From Candidatus Micrarchaeaceae archaeon (GTDB lineage Archaea; Micrarchaeota; Micrarchaeia; Micrarchaeales; Micrarchaeaceae): a stretch of 64,000 bases of DNA. Positions 17,576-25,478 of this stretch are shown piece by piece. Location of the stretch: the NCBI GenBank assembly GCA_027310825.1, contig DAIDAC010000004.1, forward strand, positions 1-64,000, read 5' to 3'. The position numbers and the translations under genes are program-made. The stretch's first letter is position 1; each line of letters opens with the position of its first letter. The notes below the pieces were generated by a model. It was not told the origin of the DNA and searched no databases. It worked only from the letters and a program-made list of their open reading frames with translations.

Positions 17576-18706
17576 ATGTTCGGCAAACCTAACACGTCTT
17601 CTGCACCGGCAGGAAAGCCTCCAGTAGTGATAAGGGACCAAGTCGACAGCACACAGAAGCGGATCATAGAACTCAGAGAATCGTTTAAGGCGAGGCACCC
17701 GAAGAGCCAAGAAGTGACAGATGCGCTCAATGCTCTCCAGGCCCTCGAAAAGCGCAATGCAAAGTTTGACAGCCTTCTGCTTTGCTATCAGATAGTCGAC
17801 AAGCTGATCGATAGCCCAAAGACAATGAGATGTGCGGCTATTCTGCTTGATGATTTCTACAGGGAAAAGATACAGAGCATGTCGCAGCTGCGCAAGCCTG
17901 AAGAGAGCCAGATGGCAGCTTCAATGCGCGGAGAAGAAGCATTCAGGATGTTTGCCAACAGGGTCAAAAACGCTGTCGAGATACCTGAAGCAGTAGCGCT
18001 TTTCGCAAAGGCAGGTGAAATCTACAGCCCTGAGAAGGCGCAGAAGTTCATGGCATCGTTTGTATTGAATGTGTTGAGGCTCGCCACGCCCTCTTCGATG
18101 AAGATCGCTGCAAAGGTCGCCATCGACAGGCTTGACAAGATGGACCCTGAGAAGAACACATTCTTGACAAGCATAGGAGAGCATTCGTCTTTCATAGATG
18201 CGCTCGCTGGCCGTTTCACAGAAGTCGCGGATAGGACAGGGACAAGAGGCAGTGCAGAACAGATAGTGACCGTGTTCCTGGAAATGACTGGTGTGCTGGA
18301 AGAAAATGCCAGCAGGCTTGAAGCAGGAGCAGATCCGGTCGCGGCAAAGCGCTGCAGAGAAGGCATCAGCAATCTCAAGATCGTGCTTGCGAAGTATGGC
18401 GACGACAAAAGCTGGTACCACCTAAGATACCTGCGCTCTTTCGTGTTGAGGATGCAGGATCTGCATTATGAATATGGGCTTGACTGCTCGCTCGGACTGC
18501 TGAAAGAGCTTTCAGAACTGAATGTGATAAGCCCAAACGACCATTATCTATACTGGCAGCACGCCGACAGCTATCTAACAATATTGACGCAGAACAGAAA
18601 GATGCGTTATACTCCTGGAAGCTTGGTTACAATGTATAATGATGTTAGCCAGCACCTTGCAGCCGAGGCCGTTTCCCTGAGGGAGCGTTATGGCATAGTC
18701 GTATAG
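17576..18706 (+). CDS. Orphan helical protein
   Basis: This 376-residue, almost wholly helical soluble protein begins with a short disordered N-terminus (Pro/Ser/Ala). It has no membrane segment, zinc site or nucleotide-binding loop. The helix-turn periodicity suggests a repeat scaffold similar in style to the products at 12.6, 19.0 and 19.9 kb, though I cannot show homology by eye. TATA lies at 17539-17548; GTGATAGAG precedes the ATG. Confidence 0.73.
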   Translation: MFGKPNTSSAPAGKPPVVIRDQVDSTQKRIIELRESFKARHPKSQEVTDALNALQALEKRNAKFDSLLLCYQIVDKLIDSPKTMRCAAILLDDFYREKIQSMSQLRKPEESQMAASMRGEEAFRMFANRVKNAVEIPEAVALFAKAGEIYSPEKAQKFMASFVLNVLRLATPSSMKIAAKVAIDRLDKMDPEKNTFLTSIGEHSSFIDALAGRFTEVADRTGTRGSAEQIVTVFLEMTGVLEENASRLEAGADPVAAKRCREGISNLKIVLAKYGDDKSWYHLRYLRSFVLRMQDLHYEYGLDCSLGLLKELSELNVISPNDHYLYWQHADSYLTILTQNRKMRYTPGSLVTMYNDVSQHLAAEAVSLRERYGIVV

Positions 18707-18795
18707 CGCTTTGCTTATTGACGAGACAGAAATACTGCCGGCGTAAGGCATATATATCTCCTTTTTTCAGGTATCTTCACCGGAATGGTGGAAAT

Positions 18796-18984
18796 ATGGC
18801 GACCCAAGACATTTCCAGAGACTCGAATGAAGACGCAAGCCTGATTCATGTGAAAGCATCGGCAATGTATGCTGCACAGCTCGAAAGAGTGGGAATCGGC
18901 CAGCGAGTTGCTGCAAAGCTTCAACAGATAGAAAGGGAGCAGTATGTAGTTCCTCCTCGCAGGGATGCGCCAAGATTACGCTAA
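18796..18984 (+). CDS. Small orphan protein overlapping the next gene
   Basis: This 62-residue ORF starts with an ATG behind GGTGG and about 40 nt after a TATA box (18748-18760). It is polar and helical and ends 20 nt inside the next ORF, which is in the +1 frame. Either two proteins are translated in coupled fashion, or the two frames are one gene joined by a frameshift (real or a sequencing error). Confidence 0.5.
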   Translation: MATQDISRDSNEDASLIHVKASAMYAAQLERVGIGQRVAAKLQQIEREQYVVPPRRDAPRLR

Positions 18985-19672
18985 GGTGTATAAATTGACA
19001 AGAAAAGAAATCGCAGCAAACGAAGCGACAGGATTCAGAACATTGGAGGAGAACCGAGTGTTTAGAGCAATATCTGACCTTGGTATACAGCATTCGCAAA
19101 AGATTGCAGACCTTTCGATAGCGTGCTCGGACAGAATAATCATGGATAGGGAGCGCCTGGGCAAAATGCTGTCAGAAGGATTCATGCGCATAGTCGGGCA
19201 AGCGCAAGATGGTTGCGGACTCGAGAAGGCCGAGATACTTGCAAATTTCCTGTCAAAGAGAGAAGAGACTTTGCACATTACTGCTGATTTCGTTTCAAAA
19301 CTTGCAGCGCCTGCAGCAGTAAAAGACATCACGACCTGGGAGGCGGCCTTTGGCGGGGCGCAGAGCTTTGCTGAAGTTTTGCAGATGCTCTACATGACAG
19401 GCGATGAGCGCAGAGCGGCAAGTTCGATAAGACAGTCTGCAGACGCGCTCGGGCTTTTCGTAAGCCCTGAATTTGCAACTTCGCTAGCCGCACTCGGAGC
19501 CCGCACCAGAGCAGGAAACCTTAGGCTTGTTGTTTCCGACATTAGAATGCTTCAGAGGAATGCAAATCCTATAGAAATCGAAATGACGACAGAAGCCCCT
19601 GCGGTCAGGATAACAAATATCCGCGATCTGCACAGATACGGAGGCAATCTTGCGCCAGGAAAACTGCAGTAG
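18965..19672 (+). CDS. Orphan helical protein
   Basis: This 235-residue helical, cytoplasmic-looking protein has no recognised motif. Its ATG lies within the last codons of the preceding 62-residue ORF and no separate promoter is visible, so translation depends on the upstream ORF or on a frameshift. A fused product would be about 290 residues. The C-terminus is polar. The 212 nt that follow hold no supported gene, only a reverse-strand stretch coding Ala/Ile-rich hydrophobic residues without a start codon. Confidence 0.68.
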   Translation: MRQDYAKVYKLTRKEIAANEATGFRTLEENRVFRAISDLGIQHSQKIADLSIACSDRIIMDRERLGKMLSEGFMRIVGQAQDGCGLEKAEILANFLSKREETLHITADFVSKLAAPAAVKDITTWEAAFGGAQSFAEVLQMLYMTGDERRAASSIRQSADALGLFVSPEFATSLAALGARTRAGNLRLVVSDIRMLQRNANPIEIEMTTEAPAVRITNIRDLHRYGGNLAPGKLQ

Positions 19673-19884
19673 TTTTGCAATGCTGCTAGGACCCGGAGTC
19701 TCTCCCTAAAATAATTGCTATAGCGCCGGCTGCGATGGATATTGCTGCTTGGCTGATGCAGGCGAAGAATGCAGAAAACGGAAGAAGCAGAAGTCTTTAT
19801 TCATCCACTTCGGAGCCCTGCTACCTCATCAAAAAGAACCTATAAATATCCTGTGCAACAATTGCTAGCGCGATTGGTGAATTC

Positions 19885-20394
19885 ATGACTGGATATGCCG
19901 CGGCCCGGCCACATAGACAGCGCTCTTTGGATGAAGGCAGAGTAGTCGAGGGTGCGAAGCAGATCATAGCGAAGATGAAAAGTGCGAGGATTGAAAGGAG
20001 CGAGTTCACGGACGCTGCCAGCACGCTTGTAGACACACTGAAAAGGATATATCCTGGAGAAGGCGCCAGGCTCATAGACGCACTTTATGCTTTCAGGGGA
20101 TGTGATCTTCCAATGGCGATTAAAGTCGATACAAAAAAGTATGCGGAGATTCAGTCTGCTCCGAATGACCACGGATATGTGCTGCAGCTTGGAGCCCTCA
20201 CTGCGGATATGACACGTTCTGCGCTGCGGGTTGCAGAGAACATTGCAGCAGTGACAATAGCAAGCCATGTTGACGATGATGGAAAAAGCGCTTCTGCCGG
20301 ATTCACTACAAGTGGCGTGCTTAGAGTGGCTGGCGAAGGCGCAGCTGCTAGAAATCCAAAAGATCTTTATAGGATAGGAAGGCGACAAGGTTAG
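19885..20394 (+). CDS. Orphan protein
   Basis: This 169-residue protein has a basic N-terminus, two or three amphipathic helices (residues about 20-70) and a mixed C-terminal half. No family recognised. GGTGAATTC directly before the ATG and a TATA box (19841-19851) support the start. The last 4 bases overlap the convergent phosphohexomutase gene. Confidence 0.68.
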   Translation: MTGYAAARPHRQRSLDEGRVVEGAKQIIAKMKSARIERSEFTDAASTLVDTLKRIYPGEGARLIDALYAFRGCDLPMAIKVDTKKYAEIQSAPNDHGYVLQLGALTADMTRSALRVAENIAAVTIASHVDDDGKSASAGFTTSGVLRVAGEGAAARNPKDLYRIGRRQG

Positions 20395-21791
20395 GGAAGC
20401 CATTCTCCGAAGAACCTGTTGACCGCTCCTTCTATTTCTGTTGCCGCCCTTGCGTCCTTCGACTCTATGTATACCCTCATCTGCGGCTCGGTGTTCGACT
20501 TCCTTATCAAAACCCACGAGCCGTCGTCGAGCGTGAATTTTATCCCGTCGTTGTAGTTCCTGCTCGCTATCTTTCTGCCTCCGAACATCTCTCGTGCCGT
20601 GTCTTTGTAGAGGAATTCTATTGCGGTCTTTAGCTTGTCGTCAATTTCAAAGTCGTATGTTGTGAATGCCCCGTAGTTGTACTCTTTTGCGAGATCCTGC
20701 CAAATCTGGTCTAGAGGCTTTCCGTAGTTTGAGATTGCCTGTGTCAGATATGCCCCTGCTGCAACTCCGTCCTTGTCAGGAATCCACCAGCCAAGGCCGA
20801 CTCCTCCGGATTCTTCCACTGCGATGCCTGCGCCCTTTGCGAGTTCTGCGCCCAGGTATTTGAACCCGACGTTGGTTTCTATTAACGGAATTCCGTATTT
20901 CTTTGCAAGGTTGTCGATCGCGCTCGGTGTGGCGAGCGATCTGACTATTGGGCCTTTCGTGATGGTGTTGCTGTACATATAGTCTGCCAATATCAGGCCA
21001 ATCATGTGTGAAGGGTAATAGTTGCCCTTCTGGTCAACGGCTACTATCCTGTCGCCATCTCCGTCGTTGGCAAGCCCGAAATCCGCGCCACGCTGCTGCA
21101 CGTGGCTTATCAGCTCTGCTATGTTCTCCTTCTTCGGGTTAGGAGTCAGCTCTGCTCCCATGCCGTGGACGTTTCTTATCTCGTCGACATTTACCCCGCG
21201 CGTAGAGAGCGCCTGTGCAAGATAGCCCGATGCTCCCCCGAACATTGGATCCACGACAACGTGCATGCCTATCGCCTTTGAGAGGTCTAGCTTTTTGCTC
21301 AGGGCAAGAATGTATTCTTCTCGCACGTTGATAGGCTTCGCCTGCTGCTGCTGCGGCTGCTTCGGCGGACTGCTCGGCACTAGCTTCTCTATTTGTGATG
21401 TGGTTTCGTTGAGCGAAGGAATGCCTCCCTTCTGTATGAACTTTATTCCGTTGTAGTTTGATGGGTTGTGGCTTGCAGTCACTTCTATACCTCCAATAGC
21501 ATTTTTGTCGATCACGGTCTTTGTTATCGCAGGTGTTGGGCTCGGCGAATCAGACATCAATGCCTCGAAGCCGTTTGCAGCGATTATTCCTGAGACCAAC
21601 TCTGCCGCATGCTGCGAAGTAGGCCTCGCATCAAACCCGATTATGACTGTTCCACCCTGAAACTGTGTCTTTAGGAACGATGCTATGCCCTGCGCCACCC
21701 TTAGGACGTTTTTGTCTGTGAATTCCTTCTTAACATCGACCCTCCAGCCGCTGGTTCCGAACTTTACTTCGCTTGCGCGCCAAAATAGCAT
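20391..21791 (-). CDS. Phosphomannomutase/phosphoglucomutase family
   Basis: This alpha-D-phosphohexomutase of about 466 residues interconverts hexose 1- and 6-phosphates for sugar-nucleotide synthesis. It begins VKFGTSGWR (substrate loop) and has the phosphoserine loop TASHNPSNYNG (near residue 105), the metal loop NDGDGDR (near 240), a sugar-recognition loop around EESGGVG (near 330) and the phosphate-binding NTEPQMRVYIES near the end. The start at 21791 follows GGTGG. It could supply precursors for N-glycosylation by AglB. Whether mannose, glucose or glucosamine phosphate is used cannot be read. Confidence 0.95.
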   Translation of the reverse strand: MLFWRASEVKFGTSGWRVDVKKEFTDKNVLRVAQGIASFLKTQFQGGTVIIGFDARPTSQHAAELVSGIIAANGFEALMSDSPSPTPAITKTVIDKNAIGGIEVTASHNPSNYNGIKFIQKGGIPSLNETTSQIEKLVPSSPPKQPQQQQAKPINVREEYILALSKKLDLSKAIGMHVVVDPMFGGASGYLAQALSTRGVNVDEIRNVHGMGAELTPNPKKENIAELISHVQQRGADFGLANDGDGDRIVAVDQKGNYYPSHMIGLILADYMYSNTITKGPIVRSLATPSAIDNLAKKYGIPLIETNVGFKYLGAELAKGAGIAVEESGGVGLGWWIPDKDGVAAGAYLTQAISNYGKPLDQIWQDLAKEYNYGAFTTYDFEIDDKLKTAIEFLYKDTAREMFGGRKIASRNYNDGIKFTLDDGSWVLIRKSNTEPQMRVYIESKDARAATEIEGAVNRFFGEWLP

Positions 21792-21871
21792 TTGTCCACC
21801 AAAAAGCCTCGTAAAGAATAGAGGGCATCGGCTTTTAAACGTTTGCTGAGCATATTTTTCAAAGTGGTACC

Positions 21872-22516
21872 ATGACGGCAATAATAGATGACTTTAAGAT
21901 AGGCCTGGATGCGGTATTTCACCCGAGCAAGAACAACAAGCAGATGTCGATAGGGCAGACGCTTGGAATGTACTACAAATTCTCCGTAGTGCCTTTCGTG
22001 TTGTTCATAGTTCTGGGCTTGATAGTAACGACAGTCCTAGGCAGCGTACTGAGCGCAATACCAGGCGTAGGCGGCTTGGCGACTGGCCTCGGTGCAGTGT
22101 TCATAGTGGTCGGAGCGATAATGTATCTATGGATCGCAATCCCGATAGGAATCATAATTGACGGAATACTCTACTACCTTGTAGGCGGAGTAGTCTTCAA
22201 GTGGTTCAAGAATGGGCTTAGCGGAACAGTGACAGGAGTTGCATACTCTGTCATGACAATCGTTGGCTTCATCTGGCTGATATTCATACCTGTAATAGGC
22301 TGGCTAATAGTCGGTCTTCTTGGCTTGTACAGCCTATGGGTCCTTTGGAACAGCCTCGCAGCCCAGCATAAGGCAACACTTGCCCAGGCATTCATAGTAT
22401 GGCTGGTTTGGGTGATAGTCGCCGGAATCCTATACTTCGCTGTGTTCGCCGCTGCTCTCGGAGCTGTTGGCGCGCTAGGAGGTGCAGGAGCTTTGGGTAC
22501 TGGATCGTATCCATAA
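21872..22516 (+). CDS. Multi-helix membrane protein (Yip1-like)
   Basis: This 214-residue protein has about five hydrophobic helices and a short soluble N-terminus (MTAIIDDFKIGLDAVFHPSK) of the kind seen in Yip1-domain proteins, followed by a Gly/Ala-rich C-terminus. The function of archaeal members is unknown. GTGG precedes the ATG. A strong stem-loop with a T-rich tail follows the stop, then another small membrane protein. Confidence 0.75.
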   Translation: MTAIIDDFKIGLDAVFHPSKNNKQMSIGQTLGMYYKFSVVPFVLFIVLGLIVTTVLGSVLSAIPGVGGLATGLGAVFIVVGAIMYLWIAIPIGIIIDGILYYLVGGVVFKWFKNGLSGTVTGVAYSVMTIVGFIWLIFIPVIGWLIVGLLGLYSLWVLWNSLAAQHKATLAQAFIVWLVWVIVAGILYFAVFAAALGAVGALGGAGALGTGSYP

Positions 22517-22531
22517 ATTGTTTGATTTGAA

Positions 22532-22551
22532 GGTGCGGCTTTTGCCGCACC
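22532..22551 (+). terminator. GC-rich hairpin with T tail
   Basis: GGTGCGGC (22532-22539) pairs perfectly with GCCGCACC (22544-22551) across a TTTT loop and is followed by GTTTTGTTT. This has the form of a bacterial intrinsic terminator, unusual in archaea, which usually terminate on T tracts alone. It lies 15 nt after the Yip1-like gene and 23 nt before the next. Confidence 0.65.
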
Positions 22552-22574
22552 GTTTTGTTTAATATGGTGATGAG

Positions 22575-22910
22575 ATGGCTGAAAAAACAACAAAAAGCGA
22601 GAATGACAAGATAATGTTCTTCATAGCGTACATACTGCCGGTTATTTCCGGAATACTTATTTACGTGCTTTATGCGGACAAGGACAAGAGGCTGAAGTTC
22701 CACGCGGTGCAGGCGATAATATACTGGATAGTCGCTGCTGTGATAGTGTGGATCCTCGAATTCCTGTTCGTGTTCTTCTTCTTCCTGTTGTTCCTGATCC
22801 CGCTGCTCTGGCTGCTGGTCTGGATATATGCGATGTACATAGCATACCAGGCGTTCAACGGAACAGACATGGAAGTCCCATACATAGGAGAGATGGCGAA
22901 GAAGGCCTAA
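22575..22910 (+). CDS. DUF4870/Tic20-like small membrane protein
   Basis: This 111-residue protein has three hydrophobic helices (about residues 12-32, 46-75 and 73-95) and the LKFHAVQAIIYW segment typical of DUF4870-type proteins. The ending YIGEMAKKA is cytoplasmic and basic. Function in archaea is not known. GGTGATGAG immediately before the ATG fixes the start. The pairing with the Yip1-like gene suggests shared membrane physiology. Confidence 0.82.
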   Translation: MAEKTTKSENDKIMFFIAYILPVISGILIYVLYADKDKRLKFHAVQAIIYWIVAAVIVWILEFLFVFFFFLLFLIPLLWLLVWIYAMYIAYQAFNGTDMEVPYIGEMAKKA

Positions 22911-22997
22911 GGATCATATTTGAAAATCCGAAGGTCTTATTCCTATTTTTTCCATTTTCGAGATGCTTAAATAGCTCGGGCTACGAGATGTTTATTG

Positions 22998-23741
22998 ATG
23001 GGAGACAATGGTCTGAACAGCGGCTCACAGACGGCACAGAAAAGGCTAGCGTTCGCAATGTACGATTCGCCGGCAATACTGAAGGGCTTCGAGAGGAGGG
23101 AACCGACTGCTTACGAGCCAGTGGAGAAAGAAGCGAGGCCTGCGCCGTTCATGTACGATAGCGCGAAGATACTTGAAATCGCGGCTGCGCGGGAGAGCGT
23201 TGCCCTGCAAAAACCACAGGCAGAAACTGCAGTAACCGCAGTGGTTGATGACAAAGTGCAGATTACGGGCGACATGGCGCTGCAGACGAGCAAGCACGCG
23301 GGAATGCCAGTCGCAAAGACGCAGAGCTTGATAAACAGCGCAGAACTTGCAGTAAATGTTCCTAGCGGCTCGCCGCAAATAACAGTGAACACCGCTTACG
23401 GTGGCTGGAGAATACACCAATCAGTAAGAGAAGTGGGCCACAAGTTCACAGAATCAGTTGCACATGTCGACGGCAAGCCCACTGCGGAGATAACTACGGC
23501 AGTCACAGAAGTGGCGCACAAGAAAAGCACATCGGAATGGGCTCCTGGAACAACTGCAATGGCACCTTGGGAGGCAGAGAAACTCAGGAACAGAATGAAG
23601 GTATTGAAGGTTAGAAAACAGCGGGATCTCGAAAGCAGAGTTCTCGGAAGCGTGGCGCCAGTGAAAAGATCATTCATCTCACGGTTCACAGACGTTCTCG
23701 GCATTGGAAAAAGACTCGGCACAAAGGGCAGGCCGATTTAA
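22998..23741 (+). CDS. Orphan protein
   Basis: This 247-residue protein is likely disordered over the first 100 residues, with an internal near-repeat of MYDSPAILKGFERRE and MYDSAKILEIAAARE (about residues 21 and 52). A beta-rich middle and a basic C-terminus (KVRKQRDLES ... GKRLGTKGRPI) follow. No membrane segment or known family. A TATA element (22968-22976) lies 25 nt before the ATG, implying a leaderless mRNA. An in-frame TTG directly before the ATG is less likely. Confidence 0.7.
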   Translation: MGDNGLNSGSQTAQKRLAFAMYDSPAILKGFERREPTAYEPVEKEARPAPFMYDSAKILEIAAARESVALQKPQAETAVTAVVDDKVQITGDMALQTSKHAGMPVAKTQSLINSAELAVNVPSGSPQITVNTAYGGWRIHQSVREVGHKFTESVAHVDGKPTAEITTAVTEVAHKKSTSEWAPGTTAMAPWEAEKLRNRMKVLKVRKQRDLESRVLGSVAPVKRSFISRFTDVLGIGKRLGTKGRPI

Positions 23742-23789
23742 TCGCCAAAGATTAGCAATAAATAGCTATTAGCCAAAGCTCTACTACGT

Positions 23790-23862
23790 GGGGTCATGGG
23801 CTAACCTGGCAGACTACCAGCTTCGGGAGTTGGTGATCCGAGTTCAAATCTCGGTGGCCCCA
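23790..23862 (+). tRNA. tRNA-Pro(CGG)
   Basis: GGGGTCA pairs with TGGCCCC, followed by A73. The anticodon stem CCAGC/GTTGG encloses TTCGGGA, giving anticodon CGG. The T arm is CCGAG-TTCAAAT-CTCGG. No intron and no encoded CCA. It is closely similar to tRNA-Pro(GGG) at 48.0 kb. Confidence 0.95.
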
Positions 23863-23876
23863 TTTTGTGTGATTGA

Positions 23877-24290
23877 TTGAAAACTATATTCATCTGCGCC
23901 CCGAACAGGCATAAAGAAAGGACAAAGGCCTTGGCAACAACGCTAGAGAAACTTGGATTCACTGTAACGTTCGCTGCTGAGCACACAAAACAGAACATGG
24001 AGAAGCAGGAGATATTCAATTCTAACATGAAACACATCAGGAATGCCGAGATATTCCTTGCTTATTTCGTCGACGATGGGCACTACGGAATCGACTTCGC
24101 CGCAGAGGTTGGCAAAGTGTCCGAGATGCGAAAGCCGGTGATAGGTTTTGTTGACGTCAATGGCGGCAAATTGGATGATCTTAAGAGCAGGCTTGACAAA
24201 GACCTCATGTTCACTAATTCTTTCGACACTTTTGCGTGGAGCTTCGAAGAACTGATGGAAGTTCTCGAAAGGCTAAACGTGCCGAAGTAG
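23877..24290 (+). CDS. Nucleoside 2-deoxyribosyltransferase-like protein
   Basis: This 137-residue protein with an N-terminal Rossmann-like strand (KTIFICAPN) resembles the nucleoside 2-deoxyribosyltransferase/Rcl family. The IRNAEIFLAYFVDDGHYGIDFAAEVG block (split here at residues about 55-80) contains the Asp and the catalytic-type Glu (AAEVG), followed by KPVIGFVD. It could cleave or exchange the glycosidic bond of deoxynucleoside monophosphates. The start is TTG at 23877, only 15 nt after the tRNA-Pro 3' end, so it may be cotranscribed with that tRNA and released by tRNA 3' processing. Confidence 0.78.
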   Translation: MKTIFICAPNRHKERTKALATTLEKLGFTVTFAAEHTKQNMEKQEIFNSNMKHIRNAEIFLAYFVDDGHYGIDFAAEVGKVSEMRKPVIGFVDVNGGKLDDLKSRLDKDLMFTNSFDTFAWSFEELMEVLERLNVPK

Positions 24291-24338
24291 CAGAACAGCA
24301 GACTTAAATACCAGTTGAAGCTGATTGAAACTGATTCT

Positions 24339-25382
24339 ATGATGAGCCTCGCCTCTCCTTCGGACTTGATTCCAAAGGGTTCTGCTGCAGTCGCATCAAG
24401 GTATGTAGGAAAACCAATCGACCCGCACGTGCACTTCAGAGACGAAGAGCAGTCTTTTTATACAATAAGAAAAGGCAGAGATGAAGCCGACAGACAGGGA
24501 GTCGGTGCCGTAGTAGACATGCCGAACACAAAGCGGCCAAGACTGACAGTGACAGACTGTGAGGCGCGCATGGATCTCGCTAGAAAAGAGGGAGTAACCG
24601 AAGGTTACTACATCTACGTGGGCGTCACAAGCGACCCAGACCAAATCAGAGAGGCGGTCAAAGCATACAGCACAATTCCGGGAGTCGTCGGAATAAAGCT
24701 TTATGCCGGAAGAAGCACCGGCAATCTTGCAGTGACAAACCGAGAAGACCTGAGGACTGTTTTTAGGATACTAAAGCTGATGGGTTATGAAGGACCTGTT
24801 ATGATACACGCAGAAAGTGTAGATCTGGAGTTTCCTTCAAAATGGGATCCGGAAAAGCCGGCCAGCTGGAACGAAGTAAAGCCGCCAGGAGCAGAGATTC
24901 GCTCGATAATAGACCTTATAGGCATAATACCAGATTCCGGATTCGCTGGCCACGTGCACATCTGCCACATCACAACCCCGTGGGGAGTAATGCTTGTCAA
25001 CGATGCAAAGTCTTGGATGAAAATAAGCTGTGGGGCTACTCCGCATCATATGACCCTTTCGACATTGGATATGGAAGCGCAGGTTGGCGTTAAATACAAG
25101 GTAAATCCTCCTTTGAGGGATCATGTGATGATGATGGAAATGCGTGAGCTTCTGAAGCAGGGAAAAATCGATTGGATAGAAAGCGATCACGCTCCGCATC
25201 CGGCATCGCTTAAGACATACAACAAGGGCACAAAGCCAGAGGATTATGCTTCTGGAATACCGAGCCTGGAGCGCTATGCCGTATTCTTGACAACAATGCG
25301 CGATTGGGGCATTTCAAGCGAGCAAATAGATGCGATGACATACGGCAACATCAGAAAAGTTTTGAGGAAAATAAAGGAGTGA
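24339..25382 (+). CDS. Dihydroorotase-like amidohydrolase
   Basis: This metal-dependent amidohydrolase of about 347 residues has the metal motif DPHVHFRD near the N-terminus, VVDMPNT (dihydroorotase block), GIKLYAG (site of the usual carbamylated lysine), MIHAES (His ligand), HVHICHIT (second His ligand) and ESDHAPH (catalytic Asp with His). These suit dihydroorotase, which closes carbamoyl aspartate to dihydroorotate in pyrimidine synthesis. The ATG at 24339 is about 32 nt after a TATA box (24302-24310). A TTG at 24315 would add eight residues but lies too close to the TATA box. Confidence 0.9.
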   Translation: MMSLASPSDLIPKGSAAVASRYVGKPIDPHVHFRDEEQSFYTIRKGRDEADRQGVGAVVDMPNTKRPRLTVTDCEARMDLARKEGVTEGYYIYVGVTSDPDQIREAVKAYSTIPGVVGIKLYAGRSTGNLAVTNREDLRTVFRILKLMGYEGPVMIHAESVDLEFPSKWDPEKPASWNEVKPPGAEIRSIIDLIGIIPDSGFAGHVHICHITTPWGVMLVNDAKSWMKISCGATPHHMTLSTLDMEAQVGVKYKVNPPLRDHVMMMEMRELLKQGKIDWIESDHAPHPASLKTYNKGTKPEDYASGIPSLERYAVFLTTMRDWGISSEQIDAMTYGNIRKVLRKIKE

Positions 25383-25457
25383 GTTTAAGAACCTTTTGTC
25401 GATAGTAAACTGCGCCGATGTTTTGCATATGTTTATATGCTTTTAGGGCAGTATATT

Positions 25458-25476
25458 TATCACATATCCTGTGATA
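25458..25476 (+). repeat. Inverted repeat over the PCNA ribosome site
   Basis: TATCACA (25458-25464) and TGTGATA (25470-25476) form a perfect 7-bp inverted repeat separated by TATCC. The right arm contains GTGAT, the likely ribosome-binding sequence, and ends 3 nt before the PCNA ATG. It could be a DNA operator or an RNA hairpin that hides the ribosome site. Confidence 0.5.
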
Positions 25477-25478
25477 GC

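Noticed and set aside
19680-19805. Hydrophobic reverse-strand frame (AAISIAAGAIAIILGRDSGS) as a small membrane protein
   Set aside because: An in-frame stop lies just upstream and no ATG, GTG or TTG opens the frame; no ribosome site is seen.
21792-21881. Thirty extra residues on the phosphohexomutase
   Set aside because: GGTGG sits just before ATG 21791 and the family begins close to the FGTSGWR motif; the upstream part overlaps the divergent membrane gene start.
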